A stretch of 64,000 nucleotides of DNA from Mesostigma viride (taxonomy: Eukaryota; Streptophyta; Mesostigmatophyceae; Mesostigmatales; Mesostigmataceae), in NCBI GenBank assembly GCA_009746045.1, contig RPFO01000418.1, positions 591,756 through 655,755 on the forward strand. Reading direction: 5' to 3'. A program made the translations under genes and the position numbers. The notes under the pieces are model-generated. The model was not told the DNA's origin. It did not search any database and saw only the letters and a list, made by a program, of their open reading frames with translations. The number at the start of each line of letters is the position of its first letter. Position 1 is the stretch's first letter. Of this stretch, positions 29,510-40,626 are shown piece after piece.

Positions 29510-32500
29510 GAGTTTTTGTAAACATCAGACACTGATTTCTTCAGACGATGCACAAGGCTGGGCGCGGCGCAGCGTGCGCAAGGCTGGCGTGCGCAAGGCT
29601 GGGGAGTGCGCGAGGCTGGGAGTGCGCAAGGCTGGGAGTGCATCGTGGCTGGGCGCGGCGCGGCAGCGTGCGCAAGGCTGGCGCGTAAAACTGCAAACGA
29701 CGTAAATCGTATCGGCTGCCTTTGGACTTAGCCGAATTTCGTCGTCGATGCGAGTGGTGATGGCCGTTTAGATCTTAGTTTTTAACCCGACGGGTTTCCT
29801 TATGATGCGTTCAAAATGGCAGCTGATGGCATGATTACTTAACATGTGGCGCGCGCAAAGAGCCTGTAGTCGTGCAGTTTACCCTCAATAATCAATCAAT
29901 CTGAGTCTCGAGTCCACGTTGGAGTCCACTGACCCCCCGACTAGAATTTCCGACCCCCAATGTTGCACGCAAGCTATGCCTGCCATGCTTTTTCTATTTC
30001 CTAACACCCACAGTTGGGGGATCATAGTCATTGACAATTTCTCCCCGTTGCTTTTTATGCTGCATATCCAACTATATCTGAGTAAGAGGGGTCGAGCGGA
30101 TGACGCCGACATGGTTTGCATATACCTTCATAGTGGCTTCAAATCGTCATATTCTTGAAGCGCGGTCAGTTCAGCCCACAGAACCTTACGTACGTCTTAC
30201 CAAGGTACATGCACGGTGGGGACGCGGTCGGCCGGTCGGGGTTTGCCTGCTTTCTTTACCCAACCAGGGACATGTTCGTGATTTTCTTGCAGCGCTGGAA
30301 GATCAGTCCCGGGAAGAACCGCCTGCGACCCCTGGACCGTTCCGTTCCAACGATACCTGTGACTCTTCAGCATCAACGGTACGAATAGCACGAACCCGCC
30401 CACGTGCTTGGCCGCCATACCCGTTCCTAGTCATGCCATGCTCCTTCCTAGTCATGCCATGGTCGTTCCGAGTCATGCCATGGTCGTTCCTAGTCATGTC
30501 ACTCCCGTTCCTAGTCATGCCATTAATTAATTAATTAATTAAAATGATAGCTCCGTTGGGAGCATATGTAACACATAGCCCTGAGAAAAGGGCATCTATG
30601 GGTTTGTAATACAATCAGGGCTACAACCTGCAGGTGGAGGATGTACAACTGTCACCTGCTCTGGGTGCACAAGGTGCACCTGCACCGCCATGATGGTTCA
30701 TGCCTCCTTAACAAGCACAGGCACCCAGGGGGGGCTTGAGGAGAGGGCCTAGAAGGCCTGCATGACATATGGGGTGGAGGGTATGTGGCTAGGCTATAGC
30801 TGGTGTACACATGGCATCTCAGCAGAGAGTAACTCCCTGCATAGGCATCGCATGGCTAAATTCTTAATGCATCATCCATGGGAGGTCCCATTGTAGGCTG
30901 GGCGCGGCTAAATACTGAAAGCATCATCCATGGGGGCCATTATGGGCGCACATGCGCGTGGGCCACGTCATGCCATACCCGTTCCTAGTCATGCCATGGC
31001 CGTTCCTAGTCATGCCATGGTCGTTCCGAGTCATGCCATACCCGTTCCTAGTCATGCCATGCCCGTTCCTAGTCATGCCATACTCGTTACTAGTCATGCC
31101 ATGCCCGTTCCTAGTCATGCCATACCCGTTCCTAGTCATGCCATACCCGTTCCTAGTCATGCCATACCCGTTCCTAGTCATGCCATGCCCGTTCCTAGTC
31201 ATGCCATGGCCGTTCCTAGTCATGCCATGCCCGTTCCTAGTCATGCCACACCCGTTCCTAGTCATGCCATGCCCGTTCCTAGTCATGCCATACCCGTTCC
31301 TAGTCATGCCATACCCGTTCCTAGTCATGCCATACCCGTTCCTAGTCATGCTGTACACGCTCCTAGTCATGCCACACCCGTTCCTAGTCATGCCATACCC
31401 GTTCCTAGTCATGCCATGGTCGTTCCGAGTCATGCCATACCCGTTCCGAGTCATGACATACTCATTCCTAGTCATGCCATACCCGTTCCTAGTCATGCTG
31501 TACCCGTTCCTAGTCATGCCATGGTCGTTCCGAGTCATGCCATACCCGTTCCGAGTCATGACATACTCATTCCTAGTCATGCCATACCCGTTCCTAGTCA
31601 TGTTGTACACGTTCCTAGTCATGCCACACCCGTTCCTAGTCATGCCATGCCCGTTCCTAGTCATGCCATGCTCTTTCCTAGTCATGCCATACCTGTTCCT
31701 ACTTCCTAGTCATGCCATACCCGTTCCTAGTCATGCTGTACACGTTCCTAGTCATGCCATGCCCGTTCCTACTCATGTCATGGTTTTTACCTGTATGTCC
31801 TCTGCCCTTGGTGCCAGCGTTCTGTGAGCACCTCAATGTATGGTCTGTCGTGAGAACAATAATGGCAGTCTAGCCAACGTCGATACGTTCGAGTTGGGCT
31901 CATAGTTAGTTGGTTGTTGTCGACCCACACAATAGCTGTTGCTTGTGTTAATTGGGAAATGTGTTTTATTGCAGCTGAACATGTATCAAGCTTCATTGCA
32001 ATCTAGCTGTCGCGAACGATTCCTCTAAATCATCTTTAGTGGTGATAGGTACCATTCGAGTGCCAACGGTGGAGACGTACAGGTTCTCACATAGAGGTGG
32101 GTTAACTCGTAACAGTGCTATCAATTGCGTGCGATAAGAACGTGACTGCACCACGTGAACAAGAGACAATTATCAATATTATAATTAACAAACATCACGT
32201 GAGCATTATTAAGTTTACATCATTTGCAGGTTGTTGCTTAGCACGCTTATAGACCATGTACCCCCTCTCACGGACATTTAATTAATTAATTAATACCACG
32301 TGACTGCGTGAGCAGTATCCTCATGAAGGGAATGGATGACATGCGAAAGAAACTATCTAAGCACGGGTAGCAGGATTGTGGGCCCCGCGGCCGGTGGCAC
32401 TGTGCCGACCGTAGCGGGTTACCCGAGGTGCCCCTACCGGACATTAATTAATTAATTAATAGACACGTGACTGCGTCACGTGAGCATAAGTCCTCAGTGG

Positions 32501-33250
32501 GAGGGGAACATGGGATGGAATGGATGGTATAAGCTATCTAGGTCCTAGTTACAGGGGTGTGGGCACCGCGGCCCGAATCGCTATGAATGCCATACTTGGT
32601 CACACGCGGAGCCCCCACAGACTTGGGGGTGGTCTCCTTCATCACTACTTGCCATCTATCCTTGCGCACCATCTGCCTTAATATTACAGACTACCGGACA
32701 TGTGTTACGTGATCTCCCAACGGAGTAACGCTTCAATTCAATGCAACTAATACGTTAGACAGTATAATATTATCGTGACATGCATCACGTGAGCATAATG
32801 AATGCAATATCAAAGCGACTACCGGCGCAGGCCAGAAATCTGGAGAATATGTCAATATCAACAAGTACTAGGAGCATAGAGTGTACGCATTATGACTGTC
32901 CTGGTTAGCCTTGTACTCAGACCCTACGTGGATCATGCCACGACAAATGAGGGTCGTACACACAACTCTTGGTTTAGCTCCGAGACCATGCAGTCATTGG
33001 CAAACTTTGGAATTACCTCTTTCTCGATACTGTGCCAAAATTCCAAAACAAAAGAGGTGGTATGGACACCTGTAAAGAGCCGGTATGGACACCCACAGCT
33101 CTGCACACATCTTGATTATCCAAGCAATTAGTGTACAAGTGTTTCGCCTCCGTGGCTTACCATTATGCATCATCAGCACAACAAGTTTTAACAGTGATTG
33201 CAAACCACGGTTTTTTATGTGTCATGCAAGGTCTACCAAAAGGCGGTGTC
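29510..33250 (+). repeat. Left arm of the giant inverted repeat (3,741 bp)
   Basis: Paired positions in the two arms sum to 67366 at the outer end and 67365 at the inner end, so the arms align with a single 1-bp indel. That indel is a run of 7 G near 30728 against 8 C near 36631. The arm holds an inactive-looking GC-rich stretch (29540-29690), a minor and a major 21-bp repeat array, TTAATTAA runs (30525, 32279, 32443) and CACGTGA motifs. There is no credible gene. Confidence 0.95.
30962..31787 (+). repeat. 21-bp minisatellite, about 39 copies (left arm)
   Basis: The unit is cccgttcctagtcatgccata with minor variants (gg, tc, ac at the first bases). A short satellite of the same unit lies at 30418-30525. 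Because 21 is a multiple of three and the unit lacks stops in several frames, long repetitive frames appear on both strands; they are not genes. Confidence 0.95.
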
Positions 33251-34114
33251 ACCATTGCATTTTTAGGCCCAAATGCATGTGTCACCCGAAATGCATCTAA
33301 ACCTTAAACCTTCCTCAACCTTTTCATGAAACAATCAAAGGTTCATTACAATATCTGATTTTCTCGCCAACTAGTTTTGCCTGTTGGCTTAGCCCCCCCA
33401 ACATGGCCCGGGTAGCACGTGTTCGCCGCCCTCATCAGGGGGAATAGTATCACATTTGGTCAATAGGCCATACCAAGTCATGCTTGTTGCCCCAACCAAC
33501 TAGAGCATATTCTCAATGCCCATTCCCGCCATCCAAGCTATGCCTCCTGTTTACCGCCGCAACACCGGTTGCCAGCAGCCCATTACTCACTTCACCCGCC
33601 GCTTGCTACACAAGGCCTTGCCGCCTTGCCCAACATGCTGCCTGCTTCGCCTCGTTCGGCCGAATTTCGCAAGTAACCTTGCAGTTCCAAGTACCTCAGG
33701 TTTGCTTGACATTCCCCCTCCCTCACCCCCTCCCACCCCCCCTCCCTCCCTTTTAGAAGCTACATACACCGCTACGTTCAAGAAGTATAAGTATTTATCT
33801 ATATATTATACAAAGTTGACAAGATATTTATCACACACTTAGTTTCAGTTGGCTAACTCGCTTTCTATGTCGTGTGCCCAAGGGGCTTTTTGTTGTGCAT
33901 CGATGAATTACGCCAGACATAGGTGTAACTTTTCTGTACATGTTCTTGTTGTCGCTCTGTTGACTTGTTGTCGCTTCACAGGCAATGCACTATTGTGTGG
34001 AAGGACGCGCATCCCCTGGAGAAGATGCGACTGTACCATTTTGCCCAGCTTCAGTGGCAAATGAAGGTGAAGAATATGCGTTGTGGCCTTCTCCTCAGCT
34101 GGACGATGGAGAAC
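33251..34114. other. Spacer between the inverted arms
   Basis: 864 bp of unique sequence with a C-rich tract (33711-33755) and no credible gene. It would form the loop if the arms paired. Confidence 0.8.
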
Positions 34115-37100
34115 GACACCGCCTTTTGGTAGACCTTGCATGACACATAAAAAACCGTGGTTTGCAATCACTGTTAAAACTTGTTGTGCTGATGATGCAT
34201 AATGGTAAGCCACGGAGGCGAAACACTTGTACACTAATTGCTTGGATAATCAAGATGTGTGCAGAGCTGTGGGTGTCCATACCGGCTCTTTACAGGTGTC
34301 CATACCACCTCTTTTGTTTTGGAATTTTGGCACAGTATCGAGAAAGAGGTAATTCCAAAGTTTGCCAATGACTGCATGGTCTCGGAGCTAAACCAAGAGT
34401 TGTGTGTACGACCCTCATTTGTCGTGGCATGATCCACGTAGGGTCTGAGTACAAGGCTAACCAGGACAGTCATAATGCGTACACTCTATGCTCCTAGTAC
34501 TTGTTGATATTGACATATTCTCCAGATTTCTGGCCTGCGCCGGTAGTCGCTTTGATATTGCATTCATTATGCTCACGTGATGCATGTCACGATAATATTA
34601 TACTGTCTAACGTATTAGTTGCATTGAATTGAAGCGTTACTCCGTTGGGAGATCACGTAACACATGTCCGGTAGTCTGTAATATTAAGGCAGATGGTGCG
34701 CAAGGATAGATGGCAAGTAGTGATGAAGGAGACCACCCCCAAGTCTGTGGGGGCTCCGCGTGTGACCAAGTATGGCATTCATAGCGATTCGGGCCGCGGT
34801 GCCCACACCCCTGTAACTAGGACCTAGATAGCTTATACCATCCATTCCATCCCATGTTCCCCTCCCACTGAGGACTTATGCTCACGTGACGCAGTCACGT
34901 GTCTATTAATTAATTAATTAATGTCCGGTAGGGGCACCTCGGGTAACCCGCTACGGTCGGCACAGTGCCACCGGCCGCGGGGCCCACAATCCTGCTACCC
35001 GTGCTTAGATAGTTTCTTTCGCATGTCATCCATTCCCTTCATGAGGATACTGCTCACGCAGTCACGTGGTATTAATTAATTAATTAAATGTCCGTGAGAG
35101 GGGGTACATGGTCTATAAGCGTGCTAAGCAACAACCTGCAAATGATGTAAACTTAATAATGCTCACGTGATGTTTGTTAATTATAATATTGATAATTGTC
35201 TCTTGTTCACGTGGTGCAGTCACGTTCTTATCGCACGCAATTGATAGCACTGTTACGAGTTAACCCACCTCTATGTGAGAACCTGTACGTCTCCACCGTT
35301 GGCACTCGAATGGTACCTATCACCACTAAAGATGATTTAGAGGAATCGTTCGCGACAGCTAGATTGCAATGAAGCTTGATACATGTTCAGCTGCAATAAA
35401 ACACATTTCCCAATTAACACAAGCAACAGCTATTGTGTGGGTCGACAACAACCAACTAACTATGAGCCCAACTCGAACGTATCGACGTTGGCTAGACTGC
35501 CATTATTGTTCTCACGACAGACCATACATTGAGGTGCTCACAGAACGCTGGCACCAAGGGCAGAGGACATACAGGTAAAAACCATGACATGAGTAGGAAC
35601 GGGCATGGCATGACTAGGAACGTGTACAGCATGACTAGGAACGGGTATGGCATGACTAGGAAGTAGGAACAGGTATGGCATGACTAGGAAAGAGCATGGC
35701 ATGACTAGGAACGGGCATGGCATGACTAGGAACGGGTGTGGCATGACTAGGAACGTGTACAACATGACTAGGAACGGGTATGGCATGACTAGGAATGAGT
35801 ATGTCATGACTCGGAACGGGTATGGCATGACTCGGAACGACCATGGCATGACTAGGAACGGGTACAGCATGACTAGGAACGGGTATGGCATGACTAGGAA
35901 TGAGTATGTCATGACTCGGAACGGGTATGGCATGACTCGGAACGACCATGGCATGACTAGGAACGGGTATGGCATGACTAGGAACGGGTGTGGCATGACT
36001 AGGAGCGTGTACAGCATGACTAGGAACGGGTATGGCATGACTAGGAACGGGTATGGCATGACTAGGAACGGGTATGGCATGACTAGGAACGGGCATGGCA
36101 TGACTAGGAACGGGTGTGGCATGACTAGGAACGGGCATGGCATGACTAGGAACGGCCATGGCATGACTAGGAACGGGCATGGCATGACTAGGAACGGGTA
36201 TGGCATGACTAGGAACGGGTATGGCATGACTAGGAACGGGTATGGCATGACTAGGAACGGGCATGGCATGACTAGTAACGAGTATGGCATGACTAGGAAC
36301 GGGCATGGCATGACTAGGAACGGGTATGGCATGACTCGGAACGACCATGGCATGACTAGGAACGGCCATGGCATGACTAGGAACGGGTATGGCATGACGT
36401 GGCCCACGCGCATGTGCGCCCATAATGGCCCCCATGGATGATGCTTTCAGTATTTAGCCGCGCCCAGCCTACAATGGGACCTCCCATGGATGATGCATTA
36501 AGAATTTAGCCATGCGATGCCTATGCAGGGAGTTACTCTCTGCTGAGATGCCATGTGTACACCAGCTATAGCCTAGCCACATACCCTCCACCCCATATGT
36601 CATGCAGGCCTTCTAGGCCCTCTCCTCAAGCCCCCCCCTGGGTGCCTGTGCTTGTTAAGGAGGCATGAACCATCATGGCGGTGCAGGTGCACCTTGTGCA
36701 CCCAGAGCAGGTGACAGTTGTACATCCTCCACCTGCAGGTTGTAGCCCTGATTGTATTACAAACCCATAGATGCCCTTTTCTCAGGGCTATGTGTTACAT
36801 ATGCTCCCAACGGAGCTATCATTTTAATTAATTAATTAATTAATGGCATGACTAGGAACGGGAGTGACATGACTAGGAACGACCATGGCATGACTCGGAA
36901 CGACCATGGCATGACTAGGAAGGAGCATGGCATGACTAGGAACGGGTATGGCGGCCAAGCACGTGGGCGGGTTCGTGCTATTCGTACCGTTGATGCTGAA
37001 GAGTCACAGGTATCGTTGGAACGGAACGGTCCAGGGGTCGCAGGCGGTTCTTCCCGGGACTGATCTTCCAGCGCTGCAAGAAAATCACGAACATGTCCCT

Positions 37101-37856
37101 GGTTGGGTAAAGAAAGCAGGCAAACCCCGACCGGCCGACCGCGTCCCCACCGTGCATGTACCTTGGTAAGACGTACGTAAGGTTCTGTGGGCTGAACTGA
37201 CCGCGCTTCAAGAATATGACGATTTGAAGCCACTATGAAGGTATATGCAAACCATGTCGGCGTCATCCGCTCGACCCCTCTTACTCAGATATAGTTGGAT
37301 ATGCAGCATAAAAAGCAACGGGGAGAAATTGTCAATGACTATGATCCCCCAACTGTGGGTGTTAGGAAATAGAAAAAGCATGGCAGGCATAGCTTGCGTG
37401 CAACATTGGGGGTCGGAAATTCTAGTCGGGGGGTCAGTGGACTCCAACGTGGACTCGAGACTCAGATTGATTGATTATTGAGGGTAAACTGCACGACTAC
37501 AGGCTCTTTGCGCGCGCCACATGTTAAGTAATCATGCCATCAGCTGCCATTTTGAACGCATCATAAGGAAACCCGTCGGGTTAAAAACTAAGATCTAAAC
37601 GGCCATCACCACTCGCATCGACGACGAAATTCGGCTAAGTCCAAAGGCAGCCGATACGATTTACGTCGTTTGCAGTTTTACGCGCCAGCCTTGCGCACGC
37701 TGCCGCGCCGCGCCCAGCCACGATGCACTCCCAGCCTTGCGCACTCCCAGCCTCGCGCACTCCCCAGCCTTGCGCACGCCAGCCTTGCGCACGCTGCGCC
37801 GCGCCCAGCCTTGTGCATCGTCTGAAGAAATCAGTGTCTGATGTTTACAAAAACTC
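34115..37856 (-). repeat. Right arm of the giant inverted repeat (3,742 bp)
   Basis: Reverse complement of 29510-33250 with one seen indel in a G/C homopolymer. All short frames of the left arm recur here on the other strand. Confidence 0.95.
35578..36403 (-). repeat. 21-bp minisatellite (right arm copy)
   Basis: Inverted copy of the array at 30962-31787; on the plus strand the unit reads tatggcatgactaggaacggg. The small satellite recurs at 36840-36947. Confidence 0.95.
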
Positions 37857-39448
37857 AAAAAATTCTCTCAAAATTTATTCAAATACTACGTGAAAAGATC
37901 TTTCTTGGACATATTTTTGGGATTTTTTTGGATTTGGTATGCGCGGCTAACTGTACGGTCAAAGTACAGGTGGTAAGGGTACTTTTCCACGTGAAACGCG
38001 AGTTCCGGAGATGCACGACCTAGCCATGGCGGCTCGCGCCCATGCATGCAGTTTACGTTTGCGGACGAGTTAGCCGTCCAAACTCAGTAAATAGATTTAA
38101 CATGCCCTAAAGATGATATAAATCAATTTTTAGCTCGCGGGGATGCGATTTACCCGGTGTCGGCACTGTTCTTGCTGGAAAAAACTGCGATAAGGCAGGT
38201 CGACGGAATTGATTACTGCGCTTGCTTTCCGGCGCAATTTCAATGGCTGATAGGTTTCTTTCTACATGTTAACATGATTTGTATTAGAATATATTGAGTG
38301 ACAGTATAGATTTGATGATCTCGACCATTCTGTCACGTCATGGTCTATGTGCCGCAAAGTGCCACTTTTGCGGGCACCGCCTGGGCCAAGGTAACGCCAG
38401 CCGTGCCAGGTAAAGCCGGATAATCGTTGCCTCTTCGTTCCTTGATGTTCGTACATGAGTTTAAGCTTGCGAGGCGTTGTCAGGTTCAAGTCTTGATGCT
38501 CTTTCTTGACCGTTGCCTGCCCCTCTCTAAAACCCCCTTTTCAGATGATGTTAGCAGGCATTTGCCTTAACCCAGTGTAGTTGTGCAGGGTTTTAGGAGC
38601 TGTGCAGGTTTAAACACCTTCATAGATGTTAGTTATTCTTTTGCTACGTTCATACTGCATGATTGTGTGGCCACGGGCTGCGTCAAGGGTGCATTCAAGC
38701 TTTTACGGGTGAGTGAAAAGTCTTGGTGACAAACCACTGCCATCATGTGCCAGCAACTATGTTGGCCACATCATGGCAAGGCAAAACAGTTATAGCCATA
38801 TCTATTGTTGTTTGAAACAATGGAAATATGCTTAACCTACCCATTATATTGGTGGTTGACACTTATAACATAACCCTTTGTTGGTAGGTATCCAAGCCCA
38901 TTCCCTACATGCATGCATAGGCTCTCACTACATGATAAGGTATGATATACCTGAAGTATGATGATGCAAGTGTGTTGTCCTGTAATGCTTGAAGGGAAAT
39001 GAGTTGATTGGGATGGTTGGTGGCCACGGTGATGTAGTATGACCGCACTTACATGCTAGCAAAGTTAGCAAAAGCCCCATTCCTCTCCTGAGGACTGAGA
39101 GTTTTTTAATTGTTTCAGGCAGTTGCAGTGGCCAAATGGAGCCCAGTTTTTTGCCACGCTTCAAGAACTATGTTGTTTACATGCCTATATTTTTTCTTCA
39201 TGCACCAGGATTTGATTGAATTTTTCCCACTCGTTCTTATCCCGAAAAATGCAAATTCGCGAGGGGCGCCCAACGTCCGTGTAATTTTCAGGTGTTTGGG
39301 TCAAGTTTTCACATATGCAGTATTTTTGCCAACAAAATGATATCTAGTACACCCCAGATCCACATCAAAACATTTGGGATGGACCCCCCACCTAGTCGCT
39401 ACACGCGGTTGAAAATTGTCAACTCAGTCCTCCTGTGAGGACTGAGTT
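37857..39448. other. Unique right part of the palindromic element
   Basis: 1.6 kb outside the arms with only short, unconvincing frames. It is AT-rich with scattered stops in all frames. It may be the remnant of an internal region, but no transposase motif is visible. Confidence 0.6.
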
Positions 39449-39467
39449 GGGACAGACGACGAGCTAA

Positions 39468-39689
39468 GGGCAGGTACCTCCATTCAACCTCCATTTAACC
39501 TCCATTCAACCTCCATTCAACCTCCATTCAAGCTCTTCTCCAACTATTATATTCTAATAAAGCCATTTATTCTTCCACGTAAATTGTCTTCAACCTCTCT
39601 TTCTTTCAGCACCTGCAAGGTGTGTGGGTAGCAAGGCCAAGCACAAGGCATTGTGTAAAACCCATTAGTCTCCTCTCCCAATCCAAACA
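39468..39689 (+). repeat. Right LTR, 3' part
   Basis: Matches 25643-25864 and ends AAACA. Together with 28769-29389 it gives 843 bp, the length of the left LTR. ACCTG follows directly as the second target copy. Confidence 0.92.
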
Positions 39690-39694
39690 ACCTG

Positions 39695-40174
39695 ATTGGT
39701 CTACCCGTGATTCTTCTAACAGCTAGTGCAGGAACCGCATCTTTTGCAAGTAGGAGACAAGATCGATGCAACAACCGAGATTTACTCACGATATACGTCG
39801 GAGTCGCTAGCATGGTCTCGTCCGCTCTAACGGGAATTCAGAATTTTCTGAAGTTCCATCAAAAGGCTGAAAAGCATCGTCAGATGTCCAACCGTTTTTC
39901 GTCGTTTTATCGGGAAGTAGATGTGGAACTAACAAAATCACGCCAGCATCGCCTAGATCCGTTCGAGTTCGTCCAAACTTTACGACTTACGCTTGACCGG
40001 CTTTTGTCAGAGGATCCGCCGATACCGGCCACCGTCCGGCGTAAGCACAAAAGACTTAAATCTCGCGCCGTAACCGATACTACGAACAACAATCCCCACA
40101 CTCCGGGCATGCCACAAGTAGTCGTGGATAAGGACCAGGACGCAAACGAAGTTCGTACGATCAAAAAACTCTGA
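39695..40174 (+). pseudogene. SLATT-domain membrane protein, 3' half
   Basis: The last 159 codons of the gene begun at 24728 (257 aa in all). They hold the first span (LPVILLTASAGTASFA), a short basic loop, the second span (YVGVASMVSSALTGIQNFL), then the family signature FHQKAEKHRQMSNRFSSFYRE and a long charged helical tail ending KTIKKL. The layout of two spans close together followed by the AEKHR helix is what identifies SLATT. With no start of its own before an internal ATG at 39707, a product from this half would lack the N-terminal helix. Confidence 0.65.
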
Positions 40175-40189
40175 CCGTATGGTATCGAA

Positions 40190-40378
40190 ATGCGCGCTAT
40201 ATCGATCGCAGTTTATTTCTTAAGCGTGTACATGCTACTGGTCGCCCGACCACGGTGCATGTTTGAAGAGAACGGAGATCCTATACCTTTTGGCGTCGGA
40301 GAAAATCAGACGCTTCTACCTTTTTGGCTCGTAGCTCTATCGCTTGCGTTGTACGTATCTGTACTTACGTCAAAGTAA
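40190..40378 (+). CDS. Small two-span membrane protein, 62 aa
   Basis: An N-terminal span (AISIAVYFLSVYMLLVA), a short loop with one cysteine and acidic residues, then a second span (LLPFWLVALSLALYVSVL) and a two-residue basic end. It starts 15 bp after the SLATT stop on the same strand, so it may be co-transcribed with it. No family is recognised. Confidence 0.55.
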   Translation: MRAISIAVYFLSVYMLLVARPRCMFEENGDPIPFGVGENQTLLPFWLVALSLALYVSVLTSK

Positions 40379-40432
40379 AATGGACACTCTCAACTTGACA
40401 GGTATGACGTCACGAGCGAAAACTTAGAGCCA

Positions 40433-40621
40433 GTGATCGATGATCTTCCCGACGGCTTTCAAAGCTATTACCGGGACGACTTGCTAAATCTCTATCTTGC
40501 ACTGCGTGAAATGATAGAAGCCTCGGGGCTTCCTTTTCTAAAAAACGCGAATTTCTCTGATTTTTGCGACTTCGTGGCGTCATTTTCAATCGCTCCGGAA
40601 TATATTCGTCCTGATTATTAG
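40433..40621 (+). CDS. Small acidic protein, about 62 aa, start unclear
   Basis: A protein-like frame with aromatic and acidic residues (DGFQSYYRDDLLNLYLAL, FSDFCDFVASF). From 40433 the first usable codon is GTG. The same frame stays open upstream (LDRYDVTSENLEP) back to about 40380 without an ATG, while an ATG at 40380 (MDTLNLTG) is in another frame. A one-base change near 40400 would join them, so either the start codon is unusual or the gene has one frameshift. No family is recognised. Confidence 0.4.
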   Translation: MIDDLPDGFQSYYRDDLLNLYLALREMIEASGLPFLKNANFSDFCDFVASFSIAPEYIRPDY

Positions 40622-40626
40622 AAAGT

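Larger units (their letters stand above)
29390..39463. mobile_element. 10,074-bp palindromic (foldback-like) DNA element nested in the LTR
   Basis: The ends are perfect 15-bp inverted repeats (CTCGTCGTCTGTCCC and its complement), flanked by the duplicated target CTAA (29386-29389 and 39464-39467). The uninterrupted left LTR has a single CTAA at the same place. Both ends carry subterminal hairpins built from AACTCAGTCCTC and its complement. Inside are two 3.74-kb inverted arms around an 864-bp spacer. The right 1.6 kb (37857-39448) is unique, AT-rich and gene-free. No transposase-like frame is present, so it is non-autonomous. The 4-bp duplication and these ends do not let me name a superfamily. 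Confidence 0.85.
25022..39689 (+). mobile_element. Non-autonomous Ty1/copia-type LTR retrotransposon, itself split by a 10-kb insertion
   Basis: The 5-bp target duplication ACCTG occurs at 25017-25021 and 39690-39694. The LTRs are 843 bp, begin TGTTAG and end AAACA, and no difference was seen between the copies, so insertion is recent. The internal region (25865-28768, 2.9 kb) has a tRNA-Met-type primer site, one gag-protease frame, a long non-coding part and a polypurine tract. Integrase and reverse transcriptase are absent, so it depends on a partner. The target is the SLATT gene. The right LTR is interrupted at 29390-39463 by the palindromic element. Confidence 0.92.

Noticed and set aside
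30924-31709. Long frames on both strands coding MTRNGYG- or VPSHAIP-type repeats (and mirror copies at 35538-36441)
   Set aside because: They are a by-product of the 21-bp tandem repeat, whose period is a multiple of three; several frames are open at once and no start signal or unique domain exists.
30418-31787. CRISPR-like array
   Set aside because: The 21-bp units are head-to-tail without unique spacers and lie in a eukaryotic transposon with no cas genes.
29386-39467. Assigning the 10-kb element to piggyBac or PIF/Harbinger
   Set aside because: Target CTAA is not TTAA, and a 3-bp TAA reading breaks the perfect TIR symmetry; without a transposase no superfamily is supported.
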